64,000 nt of DNA from Gloeocapsopsis sp. IPPAS B-1203 (GTDB lineage: Bacteria > Cyanobacteriota > Cyanobacteriia > Cyanobacteriales > Chroococcidiopsidaceae). The position numbers and the translations under genes are program-made. The stretch covers positions 19,982 to 83,981 of the forward strand of contig NZ_PEIG01000021.1 in NCBI RefSeq assembly GCF_002749975.1. The letters are read 5' to 3'. Below, piece by piece: positions 17,549-27,296 of this stretch (position 1 is its first letter; each line of letters begins with the position of its first letter). The notes beneath the pieces were generated by a model that did not search any database, was not told where the DNA came from, and saw nothing but the letters and a program-made list of their open reading frames with translations.

Positions 17549-19558
17549 ATGAAAACCAATGAAACTCAAGCGATTTCTTTCCCCGAACCAACAGGTAAGT
17601 ATGCCGTGGGAACCACCTCTTTGTACTTTGCCGATCCAAAGCGAGAAGAACTTTTCACAGAAGATCCCAACGATGTTCGAGAGATTACGGCAAAAGTTTG
17701 GTATCCCAGTGAAGCAGTTCCAGGCGCTACGACCGCACCTTATATGAGTGAAGAATTGAGTAGTGCGTTTGCATCTGGGTTAGGAATACCAACAGATGAA
17801 TTTGTCAACCTGGTTCAATCTATCCCGACTTACAGTATCGAGAACGCTTCAGTTGCCACGACACAATCCAAATATCCAGTGGTATTTTTGTCTCACGGCG
17901 GTACTGACATGCCTGAATTTAACACCTTTAGAGCACAAGAATTAGCTAGTCAAGGGTATGTCGTCGTTGCGATTAACCATACTTACGACTCAGCCTTGAA
18001 CATCCTTCCTGGTGGACGAGTTGCTCCTCGTTCTTCGCTCTTTGATACAGCAAACATTGAAGCTGAAATTGACGAACTTCAAACTAAAAACGTTGCTATC
18101 AGAGCTGGAGATATCCAATTTGTCTTAGACGAACTTGAAAAATTTAATGCAGGAAACGATCCAACAGGTTTGTTTAACGGGAGATTGGACTTAGATCGAG
18201 TCGGTGTTTTTGGAGTTTCTACAGGTGGAGTGACTGCCGCCGAAGTTTTGGCAACCGATCCTCGTTTCAAAGCAGGAGCAAATTTAGACGGCTTGTTACA
18301 GGTAGACACATTTAACGCTAGTCTCTCCCAACCCTTTATGGTGTTCAACAACGTGGCATTTGGTACAGAGATCAGTTCTGATGCATTATCAAGAGAGGTG
18401 GACGATCAAACCTTCCTCAATAATCTCCAAAATGAAGGATATAAAGTGACCATTTTGGGGACAACTCACTTGCACTATACCAGTGATGTTCCCTTTCTAT
18501 TTCCTCTCTTGCGAGAGTCTGGTATCGAGATCGGTGGTCTAGCAAACTCATTCAATTATTTCTTCGATCCGCAAGCGACTATCAAGACTTATGAACACAA
18601 AGATTTTGAACTGATTGACCCCAACCGAGTCACGCAGATCACTAATGATTACATCACTGCTTTCTTTAATCAGCATTTAAATAACCAGGAAAGCCCTCTG
18701 TTTAGGGATAGTTCCTTTCCGCTTCCAGCAGCCTATCCAGAAGTAATTGCCCAATCATATAAGGGGAACAATCTTCTGTCAGACAGAAGCGGGGATGATG
18801 TGCTTTATGGAGGGCGAGAAAATGACTTACTGCATGGAGGCGGGGGTGATGATGTCTTAAAAGGAGGCGATGGCAGCGATGCCTTACATGCAGGCAGCGG
18901 AAACAATTTGCTGTACGGTGGCAGAGGAAATGATTATCTATTTGGTCAAGACGGCAACGATTTCCTGCACGGTGGTAGAGGAAATGATTTTCTGCATGGG
19001 GATAGGGGCGACGATGAACTTCAAGGGGGCAACGGCAAGGATTCCCTGATTGGGGGTGATGGCGAGGATACGATGAGTGGCGGCAAAGGTGGCGATGTCC
19101 TCACGGGTAGTGCAGGTAATGATAGCTTAAGAGGCAATTATGGTCGCGATATTCTCTATGGTGACGCTGGCGATGATTGGTTGCAGGCAGGTCAAGGTGA
19201 TGACACACTTCATGGCGATTCAGGTAACGATATCCTCATTGGGGGATGCGGTGACGATACATTAAATGGTGGTACGGGCGACGATCTGCTTCAAGGTGGC
19301 TCTGGGTTCGATCGGTTCTATCTGAGTAGTGGTCAAGATGTCATCCGAGACTTTCAGGATGGTCGAGATTTGTTAGGGCTGCCAACAACTATCAATGGTA
19401 CCACTCTTAGCCTCAGTGACCTTAATGTTACTCAGGTCGGGCAGAATACTGAAATTCGCTGGAAGCTCGAAGGGTTGGGAGATTTGGGAAGTCAGATGCA
19501 TATTACTCTTCTCGAAGGGATTCAAGCCAGTCACATCACAGTCAATGATTTTGTGTAA
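17549..19558 (+). CDS. secreted RTX protein with PAF-acetylhydrolase-like esterase domain
   Basis: A 669-residue two-part protein. Residues 1 to about 400 form an alpha/beta hydrolase like platelet-activating-factor acetylhydrolase isoform II. They hold YPVVFLSHGGTDMP (oxyanion region), a nucleophile elbow VFGVSTGGVTAAE and a late His in TTHLHYTSDVPF. From about residue 410 to 590 come many nonapeptide calcium-binding RTX repeats (GGxGxDxLx, such as GGRGNDYLFGQDGNDFLHGG). A C-terminal DVIRDFQDGRD module of the type I secretion signal region follows. There is no N-terminal signal peptide, which fits type I secretion. The esterase substrate may be a lipid. No transporter genes are adjacent. Confidence 0.9.
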   Translation: MKTNETQAISFPEPTGKYAVGTTSLYFADPKREELFTEDPNDVREITAKVWYPSEAVPGATTAPYMSEELSSAFASGLGIPTDEFVNLVQSIPTYSIENASVATTQSKYPVVFLSHGGTDMPEFNTFRAQELASQGYVVVAINHTYDSALNILPGGRVAPRSSLFDTANIEAEIDELQTKNVAIRAGDIQFVLDELEKFNAGNDPTGLFNGRLDLDRVGVFGVSTGGVTAAEVLATDPRFKAGANLDGLLQVDTFNASLSQPFMVFNNVAFGTEISSDALSREVDDQTFLNNLQNEGYKVTILGTTHLHYTSDVPFLFPLLRESGIEIGGLANSFNYFFDPQATIKTYEHKDFELIDPNRVTQITNDYITAFFNQHLNNQESPLFRDSSFPLPAAYPEVIAQSYKGNNLLSDRSGDDVLYGGRENDLLHGGGGDDVLKGGDGSDALHAGSGNNLLYGGRGNDYLFGQDGNDFLHGGRGNDFLHGDRGDDELQGGNGKDSLIGGDGEDTMSGGKGGDVLTGSAGNDSLRGNYGRDILYGDAGDDWLQAGQGDDTLHGDSGNDILIGGCGDDTLNGGTGDDLLQGGSGFDRFYLSSGQDVIRDFQDGRDLLGLPTTINGTTLSLSDLNVTQVGQNTEIRWKLEGLGDLGSQMHITLLEGIQASHITVNDFV

Positions 19559-19585
19559 ATGACAGATTAACCCTCTTGCAGGCTT

Positions 19586-19762
19586 TTAGCAGCTAAAACA
19601 AACGGCGGACAGCTATCGATTGCACAAGCAGCGATGTACACTGGGCTAGAACCCAAAGAAGCGAAGAAACTACTCCAAGAGGCTGAAAGGGTAGGATATG
19701 CTGAGGTTTGCAACGATCCGGTGACAGGTGCGATTCGCTATCGCTTCGATGTATGGTCATAA
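19586..19762 (+). pseudogene. 3' relic of a winged-helix-like gene
   Basis: A 58-residue open stretch reading LAAKTNGGQLSIAQAAMYTG and then LEPKEAKKLLQEAERVGYAE, ending in TAA at 19760. The pattern looks like a small winged-helix domain at the end of a longer protein. It is cut off by a stop at 19568 on its 5' side and has no start codon in a good context. I cannot name the parent gene. It lies between the RTX gene and ureC and is probably left from a rearrangement. Confidence 0.5.
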
Positions 19763-19900
19763 TAAATGCGATCGCATCCTTACAACAATGTGACTACACA
19801 GTTGTCGTAGCACCAGAACGGGATAAAATACCCAAGAACCTCTTTATCTTCGTGTTTTTTTGGTTCAAAACACATTACCAGACCATAAAAGGAGCATCGC

Positions 19901-21610
19901 ATGAGTTATCGCATGGATCGTCGTGCTTACGCTGAGACATTTGGTCCAACAGTAGGCGATCGCGTGCGACTTGCAGATACAGAATTGATTATTGAAGTTG
20001 AACAAGACTTGACAACCTACGGTGATGAAGTCAAATTTGGCGGCGGTAAAGTGATTCGCGATGGTATGGGACAATCGCCAATATCCAACGCTGATGGTGC
20101 TGTTGATGTTGTGATTACCAATGCTTTAATTCTCGATTGGTGGGGAATCGTTAAAGCTGATATTGGCATTAAAGACGGCAAGATTTTCAAAATTGGCAAA
20201 GCGGGAAATCCATATATTCAAGACAATGTAGATATTATTATTGGTCCTGGTACTGAAGCCATTGCTGGAGAAGGAATGATTCTCACGGCTGGAGGAATTG
20301 ACGCGCACATTCACTTTATTTGTCCGCAACAGATTGAGACAGCGATCGCCTCTGGAGTCACGACAATGATTGGTGGCGGTACAGGCCCAGCCACAGGAAC
20401 AAACGCAACAACTTGTACGCCTGGACCTTGGAATATTTACCGCATGCTGCAAGCTGCGGATGCATTTCCAGTTAATTTAGGATTTTTAGGTAAAGGTAAC
20501 AGCAGTCAACCGCAAGGACTCGTCGAACAAGTTCAAGCAGGGGCGATGGGTTTAAAACTCCATGAAGATTGGGGAACAACACCTGCTGCAATTGATACCT
20601 GTTTGAGTGTTGCAGACGAATTTGATGTCCAAGTTGCTATTCACACCGATACACTCAACGAAGCAGGATTTGTTGAAGATACGATCGCTGCTTTTAAAAA
20701 TCGCGTCATTCACACTTATCATACAGAAGGTGCAGGTGGCGGTCATGCACCAGATATCATCAAAGTCTGTGGAGAAGCTAACGTTTTACCTTCTTCTACC
20801 AATCCCACACGTCCTTATACATTAAATACTTTAGACGAACACTTAGATATGTTGATGGTGTGCCATCATCTCGATCCAGGAATTGCAGAAGATGTCGCCT
20901 TTGCTGAGTCGCGGATTCGCAGAGAAACAATTGCAGCCGAAGACATTTTGCACGATTTGGGTGCTTTTAGCATAATTTCTTCTGATTCTCAAGCAATGGG
21001 AAGAGTGGGAGAAGTGATTATTCGGACTTGGCAAACTGCTCACAAAATGAAAGTACAGCGCGGTGCGCTAGCAGAAGATACTTCAGAAAACGACAACTTT
21101 CGTGCCAAGCGCTATGTTGCTAAATATACAATTAATCCGGCGATCGCACATGGTATTTCTCATTATGTCGGTTCAGTAGAAGAAGGGAAACTGGCTGATT
21201 TGTGTTTGTGGCGTCCGGCGTTCTTTGGTGTCAAGCCAGAAATTGTGATTAAAGGTGGGGCGATCGCCTATGCGCAGATGGGAGATGCCAACGCGAGTAT
21301 CCCTACACCACAACCTGTACATATGCGTCCGATGTTTGCTAGTTTTGGTGGGGCGATCGCAAAAACTTCGCTGACATTTGTTTCACAGGCTGCAATAGAT
21401 TTAGGAATTTCTCAACAGCTAAACTTACAAAAAAATGTTGCCGCTGTCTCTGGTACTCGTCAGCTAAGTAAAAGAGAAATGAAGTTAAACGATCTTTTAC
21501 CTCAAATCGAAGTAGATCCTGAGACTTATGAAGTGAAAGCAGATGGAAAATTATTGACTTGTGAGCCTGCGACAGTGTTACCTCTTGCACAACGCTATTT
21601 TCTCTTCTAG
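19901..21610 (+). CDS. ureC: urease subunit alpha
   Basis: Catalytic subunit of the nickel urease that splits urea to ammonia and carbamate. The 569 residues are full length. All active-site features are visible: the nickel-binding HIHF of GIDAHIHF, the carbamylated Lys in [20 protein letters not shown], the His of [13 protein letters not shown], and the flap [26 protein letters not shown] lies 7 bases before the ATG. The usual partners ureA, ureB and the nickel chaperones are not in the window; upstream is a gene relic and an RTX gene. Cyanobacteria can have scattered urease genes, so it may be fully functional. Confidence 0.98.
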   Translation: MSYRMDRRAYAETFGPTVGDRVRLADTELIIEVEQDLTTYGDEVKFGGGKVIRDGMGQSPISNADGAVDVVITNALILDWWGIVKADIGIKDGKIFKIGKAGNPYIQDNVDIIIGPGTEAIAGEGMILTAGGIDAHIHFICPQQIETAIASGVTTMIGGGTGPATGTNATTCTPGPWNIYRMLQAADAFPVNLGFLGKGNSSQPQGLVEQVQAGAMGLKLHEDWGTTPAAIDTCLSVADEFDVQVAIHTDTLNEAGFVEDTIAAFKNRVIHTYHTEGAGGGHAPDIIKVCGEANVLPSSTNPTRPYTLNTLDEHLDMLMVCHHLDPGIAEDVAFAESRIRRETIAAEDILHDLGAFSIISSDSQAMGRVGEVIIRTWQTAHKMKVQRGALAEDTSENDNFRAKRYVAKYTINPAIAHGISHYVGSVEEGKLADLCLWRPAFFGVKPEIVIKGGAIAYAQMGDANASIPTPQPVHMRPMFASFGGAIAKTSLTFVSQAAIDLGISQQLNLQKNVAAVSGTRQLSKREMKLNDLLPQIEVDPETYEVKADGKLLTCEPATVLPLAQRYFLF

Positions 21611-22099
21611 GTTTCTTACCTTGCTACCACAAAGTAAACAGCTTTGAGCTAAGTCAGTCAACAGACCTCCTACATGGGTGCAATTGCGAATCAATGTGCA
21701 GCTAAACAGATTTCTACTACCGTGGATTTACATATAAAGTTTTCGTTGTGAGTGTATGCAGACATACTTTACTTTGACAACCATAACTGTAGTTAACGTG
21801 TATCAAGGATGCATGATTGCAGTTTGAGTAGATAGTAACTCATAAATAGTTAGTAACGACTTTATGATAATCTAGTTATTCGACGAAAATAATGTCACTA
21901 CAGTTTTTAACTTTAGCGATAGTGTATTTGCTTTCTCTTGCAAGCAATCGAAATAGTATTACAAAAAAACTTTTAATAACAAGTTGGTATAAAAACAATC
22001 CTTCGTAAGTAGGAGGTCAAGTGAGCAGTTAGGAGGAAAAATAATACAGATGCAAGCAGTTAATAAAATTTAACTTATAGTTGTAGATACTTGGATTCC
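21611..22099. other. intergenic, no gene seen
   Basis: 489 bp between ureC and the hybrid kinase gene. AT-rich, with AGGAGG-like purine runs near 22010-22040 but no coding frame after them. Probably promoter DNA. Confidence 0.4.
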
Positions 22100-23206
22100 A
22101 TGTGTGCCCAACCCTCTCGCCCTGATAATATTCTTGTTGTAGATGACTCGCCAGACAATGTTTTCCTGATCCAAACAATTCTGGAAGAGGAAGGTTATAA
22201 AATAGCTACCGCAGAAGATGGTCCTACGGCTTTAAGACTAGTTGAACAGTCTCCGCCACACTTGGTACTACTTGATGTCATGATGCCAGGAATGGACGGC
22301 TTTGAGGTAACTCAGCGTATCCGGCGAAATAACCAGCTACCATTTATTCCAATTTTGCTAATAACGGCATACGATCAACCAAGTGTTGCACAGGGCTTGG
22401 ACATGGGTGCAGACGATTTTATTCGCAAACCTGTAGAGGTTGATGAATTGTTGGCACGCGTGCGATCGCTATTACGGTTAAAACATAGCGTGGATGAACG
22501 CGATCAAATAGCTCGTCAAAGAGAAGATTTTGTATCTCGCCTAACACACGATTTGCGTACTCCTCTTGTCGCAGCAGATAGAATGCTGATGCTGTTTCAA
22601 CAAGGGGCTTTAGGTGAACTTTCACCCACAATGAAAGAAGCAGTTACTACGATGGCGCGTAGTAATCAAAACTTGCTACAAATGGTGAATACTTTATTAG
22701 AAGTATACCGCTTTGAGGCAGATCGTAAAGTTTTAAATTTCATGCCTGTCAATTTACAAGAGGTGCTAGCAGAAGTTGTCAAGGAACTAGAACCACTTGC
22801 ACAAGAAAAAAAACTTCCCTTACAGTTTGAACCAATGAATTTACAAGTTAATCCGAAAATCATCGGCGATCGCTTGGAAATTCACCGTTTATTTACAAAC
22901 TTAGTGGGAAATGCAATCAAGTTTACTGATAATGGTTCTGTAACTGTATGCATGAAACCTTCTCAAGGCGCAGATTCAGATTCATACATCACAATTGAAG
23001 TCATAGATACTGGTTCTGGTATTCCTCAAGAAGAACAAGCTACTTTATTTGAAAGATTTCGCCAAGGAAGCCACAAACGCTCTGGTAGTGGTTTAGGATT
23101 ATATCTTTCACGTAGAATTGTAGAAGCTCATCAGGGTACAATCGACGTTAAATCAACACCTGGGCAAGGTAGTCTATTTGCTGTTCATCTCCCTATTGCG
23201 CAGTAA
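22100..23206 (+). CDS. response regulator-histidine kinase hybrid (REC-HisKA-HATPase)
   Basis: A soluble 368-residue protein with the receiver domain first. The receiver has ILVVDDSPDN and the acceptor Asp in LVLLDVMMPGMDGFEV. The HisKA box is VSRLTHDLRTPLVAADRML. The ATPase domain has NLVGNAIKFTDNG, DTGSGIPQEE and GSGLGLYLSRRIV. This order is common in cyanobacteria: the receiver takes a phosphoryl group from another kinase and tunes the output. The ATG at 22100 is preferred over the in-frame TTG at 22091. No DNA-binding domain is present and no partner gene is adjacent. Confidence 0.92.
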   Translation: MCAQPSRPDNILVVDDSPDNVFLIQTILEEEGYKIATAEDGPTALRLVEQSPPHLVLLDVMMPGMDGFEVTQRIRRNNQLPFIPILLITAYDQPSVAQGLDMGADDFIRKPVEVDELLARVRSLLRLKHSVDERDQIARQREDFVSRLTHDLRTPLVAADRMLMLFQQGALGELSPTMKEAVTTMARSNQNLLQMVNTLLEVYRFEADRKVLNFMPVNLQEVLAEVVKELEPLAQEKKLPLQFEPMNLQVNPKIIGDRLEIHRLFTNLVGNAIKFTDNGSVTVCMKPSQGADSDSYITIEVIDTGSGIPQEEQATLFERFRQGSHKRSGSGLGLYLSRRIVEAHQGTIDVKSTPGQGSLFAVHLPIAQ

Positions 23207-23401
23207 CTTCTAGCAATATGGAGATAGTTAAATAACTGCGAGAGTATTAATACTATCCAAAGGCTGGTCATTAAAGCAGCGGTCGTGTAAATAAGCTGAT
23301 ATTATTTTCATCAGCCATTAAGTTGATGAACGCTAAAGGTTCTTGCTCAACTTTCTTCGACGTGCTAACTTCGCAAACGCGATCGCCATTGACCACACCT
23401 C

Positions 23402-24799
23402 ATGAGTAAAACTGATCTAGCCTTTACCTCAGCCCTCGATCAAGCGCAGTTAATCCGCAGCGGTGAAGTATCGCCAGTTGAATTAGTCGAACTTTACTTA
23501 GAACGCATTCAGCAACTCGATAGTCAAATTGGTAGTTATTTTACTGTGATCGCAGAAAAAGCGATCGCGGATGCTAAAGCTAAAACTGAGTTATTAAGTA
23601 AAAGCAACGAACTACCACCGTTTTTTGGCGTACCAATTGCGGTTAAAGATCTTAATTCTGTCGCAGGGGTTCCGTGTAGTTATGGCGTTCCAGTTTTAAA
23701 AAACGAAATTGCAGCCTACGATGATGGAGTTGTTACCCGCATTCGTCATGCAGGATTTATCATTTTAGGTAAAACAGCGACATCCGAACTCGGTTCTTTT
23801 CCCTACACTGAACCAACGGGCTTTCCGCCAACGCGCAATCCTTGGAATTTGCATCATACTGCTGGTGGTTCGAGTGGCGGATCAGCATCAGCTGTTGCTG
23901 CTGGGTTATGTGCGATCGCTCAAGGTTCGGATGCTGGGGGTTCCATTCGCGGTCCAGCATTTTGTTGTGGTTTAGTGGGAATTAAGCCATCACGCGGTAG
24001 AGTTTCTTGGGCACCTGTAGGCGATCGCTTAAGTGGTCTATCATCTAATGGTCCAATTGCGCGTACAGTTGCAGATGCTGCGGCATTACTTGATGTTATG
24101 TCTGGTTATGTCACTGGCGATCCTTATTGGCTACCCGATCCACAACCGAGTTTTCTAGCAGCAACCGCACAACAACTAGGACGTTTACGGATTGCGTTTA
24201 CAACAAGCATCTCACCAGTTGGTGAAGCCGACGCAGCGTGTCAACAAGCAGTACGCGATAGTGTGAAGCAACTACAAGACATGGGACATATCGTTGAACC
24301 AGGTTGTCCTGACTTTAGTGGCTTAATTGAACCCTTCGCGTGTATTTGGCAATCTGCAGTAGGTGCTAGCGGTATTCCCCAAGAGGTTCTACAACCATTT
24401 AACCAGTGGTTACTCGCCCAAAATGGCACTGCGGGAGATTATTTGCGGGCGGTGTCTCAAATGCAAGCGATCGCCCGTCAGATTGTGGCATTCTTTGACA
24501 ATATAGATGTGCTAATCACACCAACGTATATGCATTCTGCGATCTCTGTTGGCGAGTGGGCTAATTTGACCCCAGAAAACACATTGCAAAGAATAATTAA
24601 TTGGATTGCACCATGTCCGCCATTTAATGCTAGTGGTCAACCAGCGATCGCACTCCCCACAGGCTTTGATGATCGTGGCTTACCAATCGGGATTCAACTT
24701 GTAGGACGTCCTGCAGCAGAATCAACATTAATTGCACTCGCCGCACAACTAGAAGCTGCGCAGCCTTGGAACCAACATCGTCCGGCGATCGCGGTGTGA
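23402..24799 (+). CDS. amidase-signature family enzyme
   Basis: A 465-residue amidase of the GatA-like family. The Ser-cisSer-Lys triad is present: Lys in VPIAVKDLNSV, cis-Ser region GGSSGGSASAVAAG, and the nucleophile Ser in GSDAGGSIRGPA. The family covers glutamyl-tRNA amidotransferase A and many stand-alone amidases. Separate gatB/gatC genes are absent here and the C-terminal part differs from GatA, so a general amidase is more likely. It is followed by a dispersed repeat and the convergent GH1 gene. Confidence 0.9.
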   Translation: MSKTDLAFTSALDQAQLIRSGEVSPVELVELYLERIQQLDSQIGSYFTVIAEKAIADAKAKTELLSKSNELPPFFGVPIAVKDLNSVAGVPCSYGVPVLKNEIAAYDDGVVTRIRHAGFIILGKTATSELGSFPYTEPTGFPPTRNPWNLHHTAGGSSGGSASAVAAGLCAIAQGSDAGGSIRGPAFCCGLVGIKPSRGRVSWAPVGDRLSGLSSNGPIARTVADAAALLDVMSGYVTGDPYWLPDPQPSFLAATAQQLGRLRIAFTTSISPVGEADAACQQAVRDSVKQLQDMGHIVEPGCPDFSGLIEPFACIWQSAVGASGIPQEVLQPFNQWLLAQNGTAGDYLRAVSQMQAIARQIVAFFDNIDVLITPTYMHSAISVGEWANLTPENTLQRIINWIAPCPPFNASGQPAIALPTGFDDRGLPIGIQLVGRPAAESTLIALAAQLEAAQPWNQHRPAIAV

Positions 24800-24802
24800 A
24801 GC

Positions 24803-24890
24803 CGCCGACTGAAGTCGGGGCTAAAAAGACAAAGTGTACCTTCGTACACTAAGACAAGGACTTTGTTTATGAAGCTACGAATTCATTCGC
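24803..24890. repeat. dispersed palindromic repeat reaching into the GH1 gene
   Basis: Contains CCGACT-GA-AGTCGG (24808-24821), the 7-bp stem AGTGTAC-CTTC-GTACACT (about 24834-24851), and GAATTCATTCGCC. This mosaic is typical of repeats found many times in cyanobacterial genomes. Its last part overlaps the 3' end of the convergent glucosidase gene and supplies its stop codon. Confidence 0.6.
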
Positions 24891-26277
24891 CAAGCATTTC
24901 TTGAATAATCTGCTGATATGCGTAAAAACTTTGTTTTGGTATTCTTTGTTGAGAATCAAAATCAACATATACAATTCCAAAACGCTTATCGTACCCGAAA
25001 AGCCACTCAAAGTTGTCGCAAAAACTCCATAACATATATCCGCGTAAGTCTACACCATCACGTTTTGCTTGCAACGCAATATCAATATGACGTTTAACAT
25101 AGTCTGTACGTAGAGGATCTTTAACTAAATCTCCCTCTAACTGTTCGTCAATTTCACCAAAGCCTGCACCATTTTCGGTTATATAAATTACAGGATTATC
25201 GTACTCATTTTTAATCCACATTAACAGCTTGTACAGATACTCTGGTCGAACGGGACCGTTAAACATTTTTACTTGATCAGGGTTAGTTGAAAACCACTCT
25301 GCTTTGTAAGGAGCAGAATTATCAGCTTTTACATATGCAGGCGCATAGAAATTAACACCAATAAAATCCGGTTGATTTGCAACAATTAATTGCATGTCCT
25401 CTATTGATACTTGAAAAGCAGGATTATATTTCTGGTGCAATTTCACAATGTCATCTGGATATTCACCTCCATACATTGCATCCAAAAACCAACGATTATG
25501 CAAACCATCAAAGATTGTAGCCGCTTGCACATCTTCTGCGTTGTTTGGATCTAACGGGAGAGTAGGAGTAAAGCTTAAAGTAATGCCAATCGCGCCATCT
25601 AAACTTAACTGGTGATAATTTTGAATTGCTGTTGCACTTGCAAGTAATAAATGATGGACTGCTTCAGCTTGTTTACCATAAGTTTCATGACTAATTGCAA
25701 AAGGATTTGTTTTTTTCTCAATGGCGTTGTGTGCTAAAGGTTCAATGAAAAATATATTAATAAAAGGCTCGTTAAATGTTATGAACTTTTTTACTCTATC
25801 ACTATAGTTTTTAAAAAGAACATTAGCATATTCTGCATACCACTGCACTGAATCTAAATTACCCCAGCCACCTTTTTCTTGTAATTTGTATGGTAGATCC
25901 CAATGAAAATTAGTGACGACAGGTTCAATTTCATTTGCTAAAAGATCGTCAATTAGCTGATTGTAATAAGCCGTACCTTTTGAGTTTATTTCTCCTATTC
26001 CATCAGGAAGAATGCGCGACCATGCAATTGAGAAGCGATACGCATTAACACCAAGTTGTTTCATCAAGGCAATATCTTGCAAATACTGCGATCGCTCATA
26101 ATAATTGATGGCAACATTACCCGTATCTTGTTTACCAATAAAAGCTTTAGTGACTTGATAGTCATTCGTATAAACATCCCAATTCGAGCGACCTTTACCA
26201 TCAACTTGATAACCTCCCTCAACCTGATAAGCAGCACTCGCAACACCCCAAAGAAATTTATCTTGTGTAAACATCAT
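24883..26277 (-). CDS. glycoside hydrolase family 1 beta-glucosidase
   Basis: A 464-residue cytoplasmic GH1 enzyme, full length. The acid/base Glu is in ITFNEPFINI and the nucleophile Glu in VIYITENGAGFGE. FLWGVASAAYQVEGG at the N-terminus is the family signature, and the aglycone-side WSFCDNFEWLFGYDKRFG is present. It probably releases glucose from beta-glucosides. The final residues (MLGE) and stop are encoded by the edge of a dispersed repeat, so the natural C-terminus may be slightly trimmed or replaced. No sugar transporter is adjacent. Confidence 0.95.
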   Translation of the reverse strand: MMFTQDKFLWGVASAAYQVEGGYQVDGKGRSNWDVYTNDYQVTKAFIGKQDTGNVAINYYERSQYLQDIALMKQLGVNAYRFSIAWSRILPDGIGEINSKGTAYYNQLIDDLLANEIEPVVTNFHWDLPYKLQEKGGWGNLDSVQWYAEYANVLFKNYSDRVKKFITFNEPFINIFFIEPLAHNAIEKKTNPFAISHETYGKQAEAVHHLLLASATAIQNYHQLSLDGAIGITLSFTPTLPLDPNNAEDVQAATIFDGLHNRWFLDAMYGGEYPDDIVKLHQKYNPAFQVSIEDMQLIVANQPDFIGVNFYAPAYVKADNSAPYKAEWFSTNPDQVKMFNGPVRPEYLYKLLMWIKNEYDNPVIYITENGAGFGEIDEQLEGDLVKDPLRTDYVKRHIDIALQAKRDGVDLRGYMLWSFCDNFEWLFGYDKRFGIVYVDFDSQQRIPKQSFYAYQQIIQEMLGE

Positions 26278-26549
26278 CGTAATTCAGTAAGTGATGAACG
26301 CAGTTTGAAGATTGGTAATGGCTAATTGGAACTTGTGGAAAGAAAATTTTATAAAAGTTCTCCCTGTTACTCCATTGCTTTGTCTCCTGACTATAAACTA
26401 GCATTGAGCTGAGGAAACACCAGAAATTATGATATGGTTGTTGCTTAATAGTTACTAGTTGACTTTGATTACCAATTGCCGATCTGCACAGATATCATAA
26501 GTGTTTAATCAAACACAATATCAGCAATAAGCTTTTAATTTGAGGAACC

Positions 26550-27206
26550 ATGCTGGCAGCAATTTTGTACGATCTTGATGGAACTATTGTCAACACCGAT
26601 CCTCTCCATTACCAAGTTTGGCGCGAAATGTTGCAGGAATACGGTATCGAGATTGATGAAGAGTTCTACAAAAATCACATGAGTGGGAGACTCAATCCCC
26701 AAATCGTGCGCGATTTTATGCCAGAGTGGTCAGATGCAGAAATCTATCAGTTTAGCGATCGCAAAGAAGCCCGTTTTCGCGAAGTTGCGGGTACTCTCAC
26801 AGCACTACCTGGACTCTACGATGCGATCGCCTGGGGAACTGAACGCCAACTTAAACAAGCAGTGGTCACTAATGCACCGCGTGCTAATGCAGAATATATG
26901 CTAGATGTACTGAAGCTTGCAACTGCATTTGATCAAGTAGTCATCTCAGCCGAAGTTGGTATTCCTAAACCCGATCCTGCTCCTTATGAGTATATTCTTA
27001 AAGAGTTTGGCATCACATCAGGTGAAGCTTTAGCCTTTGAGGATTCTCCTTCAGGAATGCGCTCAGCCGTTGCAGCAGGTATTAAAACTGTCGGTATTGC
27101 TACAACTCAAGAACCCACTGAGCTTTATGAACTAGGTGCAGTGTTAGTTATCCCTGATTATACTGACTCAAGGTTATGGGAATTATTGGGAGTTCCTCAT
27201 CACTAA
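26550..27206 (+). CDS. HAD-family phosphatase, beta-phosphoglucomutase-like
   Basis: A 218-residue HAD subfamily IA hydrolase. Motif I is YDLDGTIVNTDPLHYQVW with the nucleophile and acid Asp; motif II is VVTNAPRANAE; motif III/IV is IPKPDPAPYEY followed by FEDSPSGMRSAVAAG. The four-helix cap (QVWREMLQEYGIEIDEEF) is of the beta-phosphoglucomutase/phosphatase type. Substrate cannot be fixed; sugar phosphates are likely. The gene is divergent from the GH1 gene, with 272 bp between. Confidence 0.92.
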   Translation: MLAAILYDLDGTIVNTDPLHYQVWREMLQEYGIEIDEEFYKNHMSGRLNPQIVRDFMPEWSDAEIYQFSDRKEARFREVAGTLTALPGLYDAIAWGTERQLKQAVVTNAPRANAEYMLDVLKLATAFDQVVISAEVGIPKPDPAPYEYILKEFGITSGEALAFEDSPSGMRSAVAAGIKTVGIATTQEPTELYELGAVLVIPDYTDSRLWELLGVPHH

Positions 27207-27253
27207 AATCCTAATCAGAGGGAATAGGAAACGGGTAACTAGTAGATATTCTT

Positions 27254-27285
27254 TCCAATTACCAATTACCAGTTACCAATTACCA
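27254..27285. repeat. heptad-like short tandem repeat (CCAATTA)
   Basis: About four or five copies of CCAATTA/CCAGTTA just upstream of the Crp-type gene, complementary to the GGTAATT tracts elsewhere. Confidence 0.65.
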
Positions 27286-27296
27286 TTGATGACTAT

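Noticed and set aside
21661..21740. Open stretch reading NRPPTWVQLRINVQ upstream of the hybrid kinase
   Set aside because: No start codon or ribosome-binding site and only about 27 codons; not enough to call a gene or relic.
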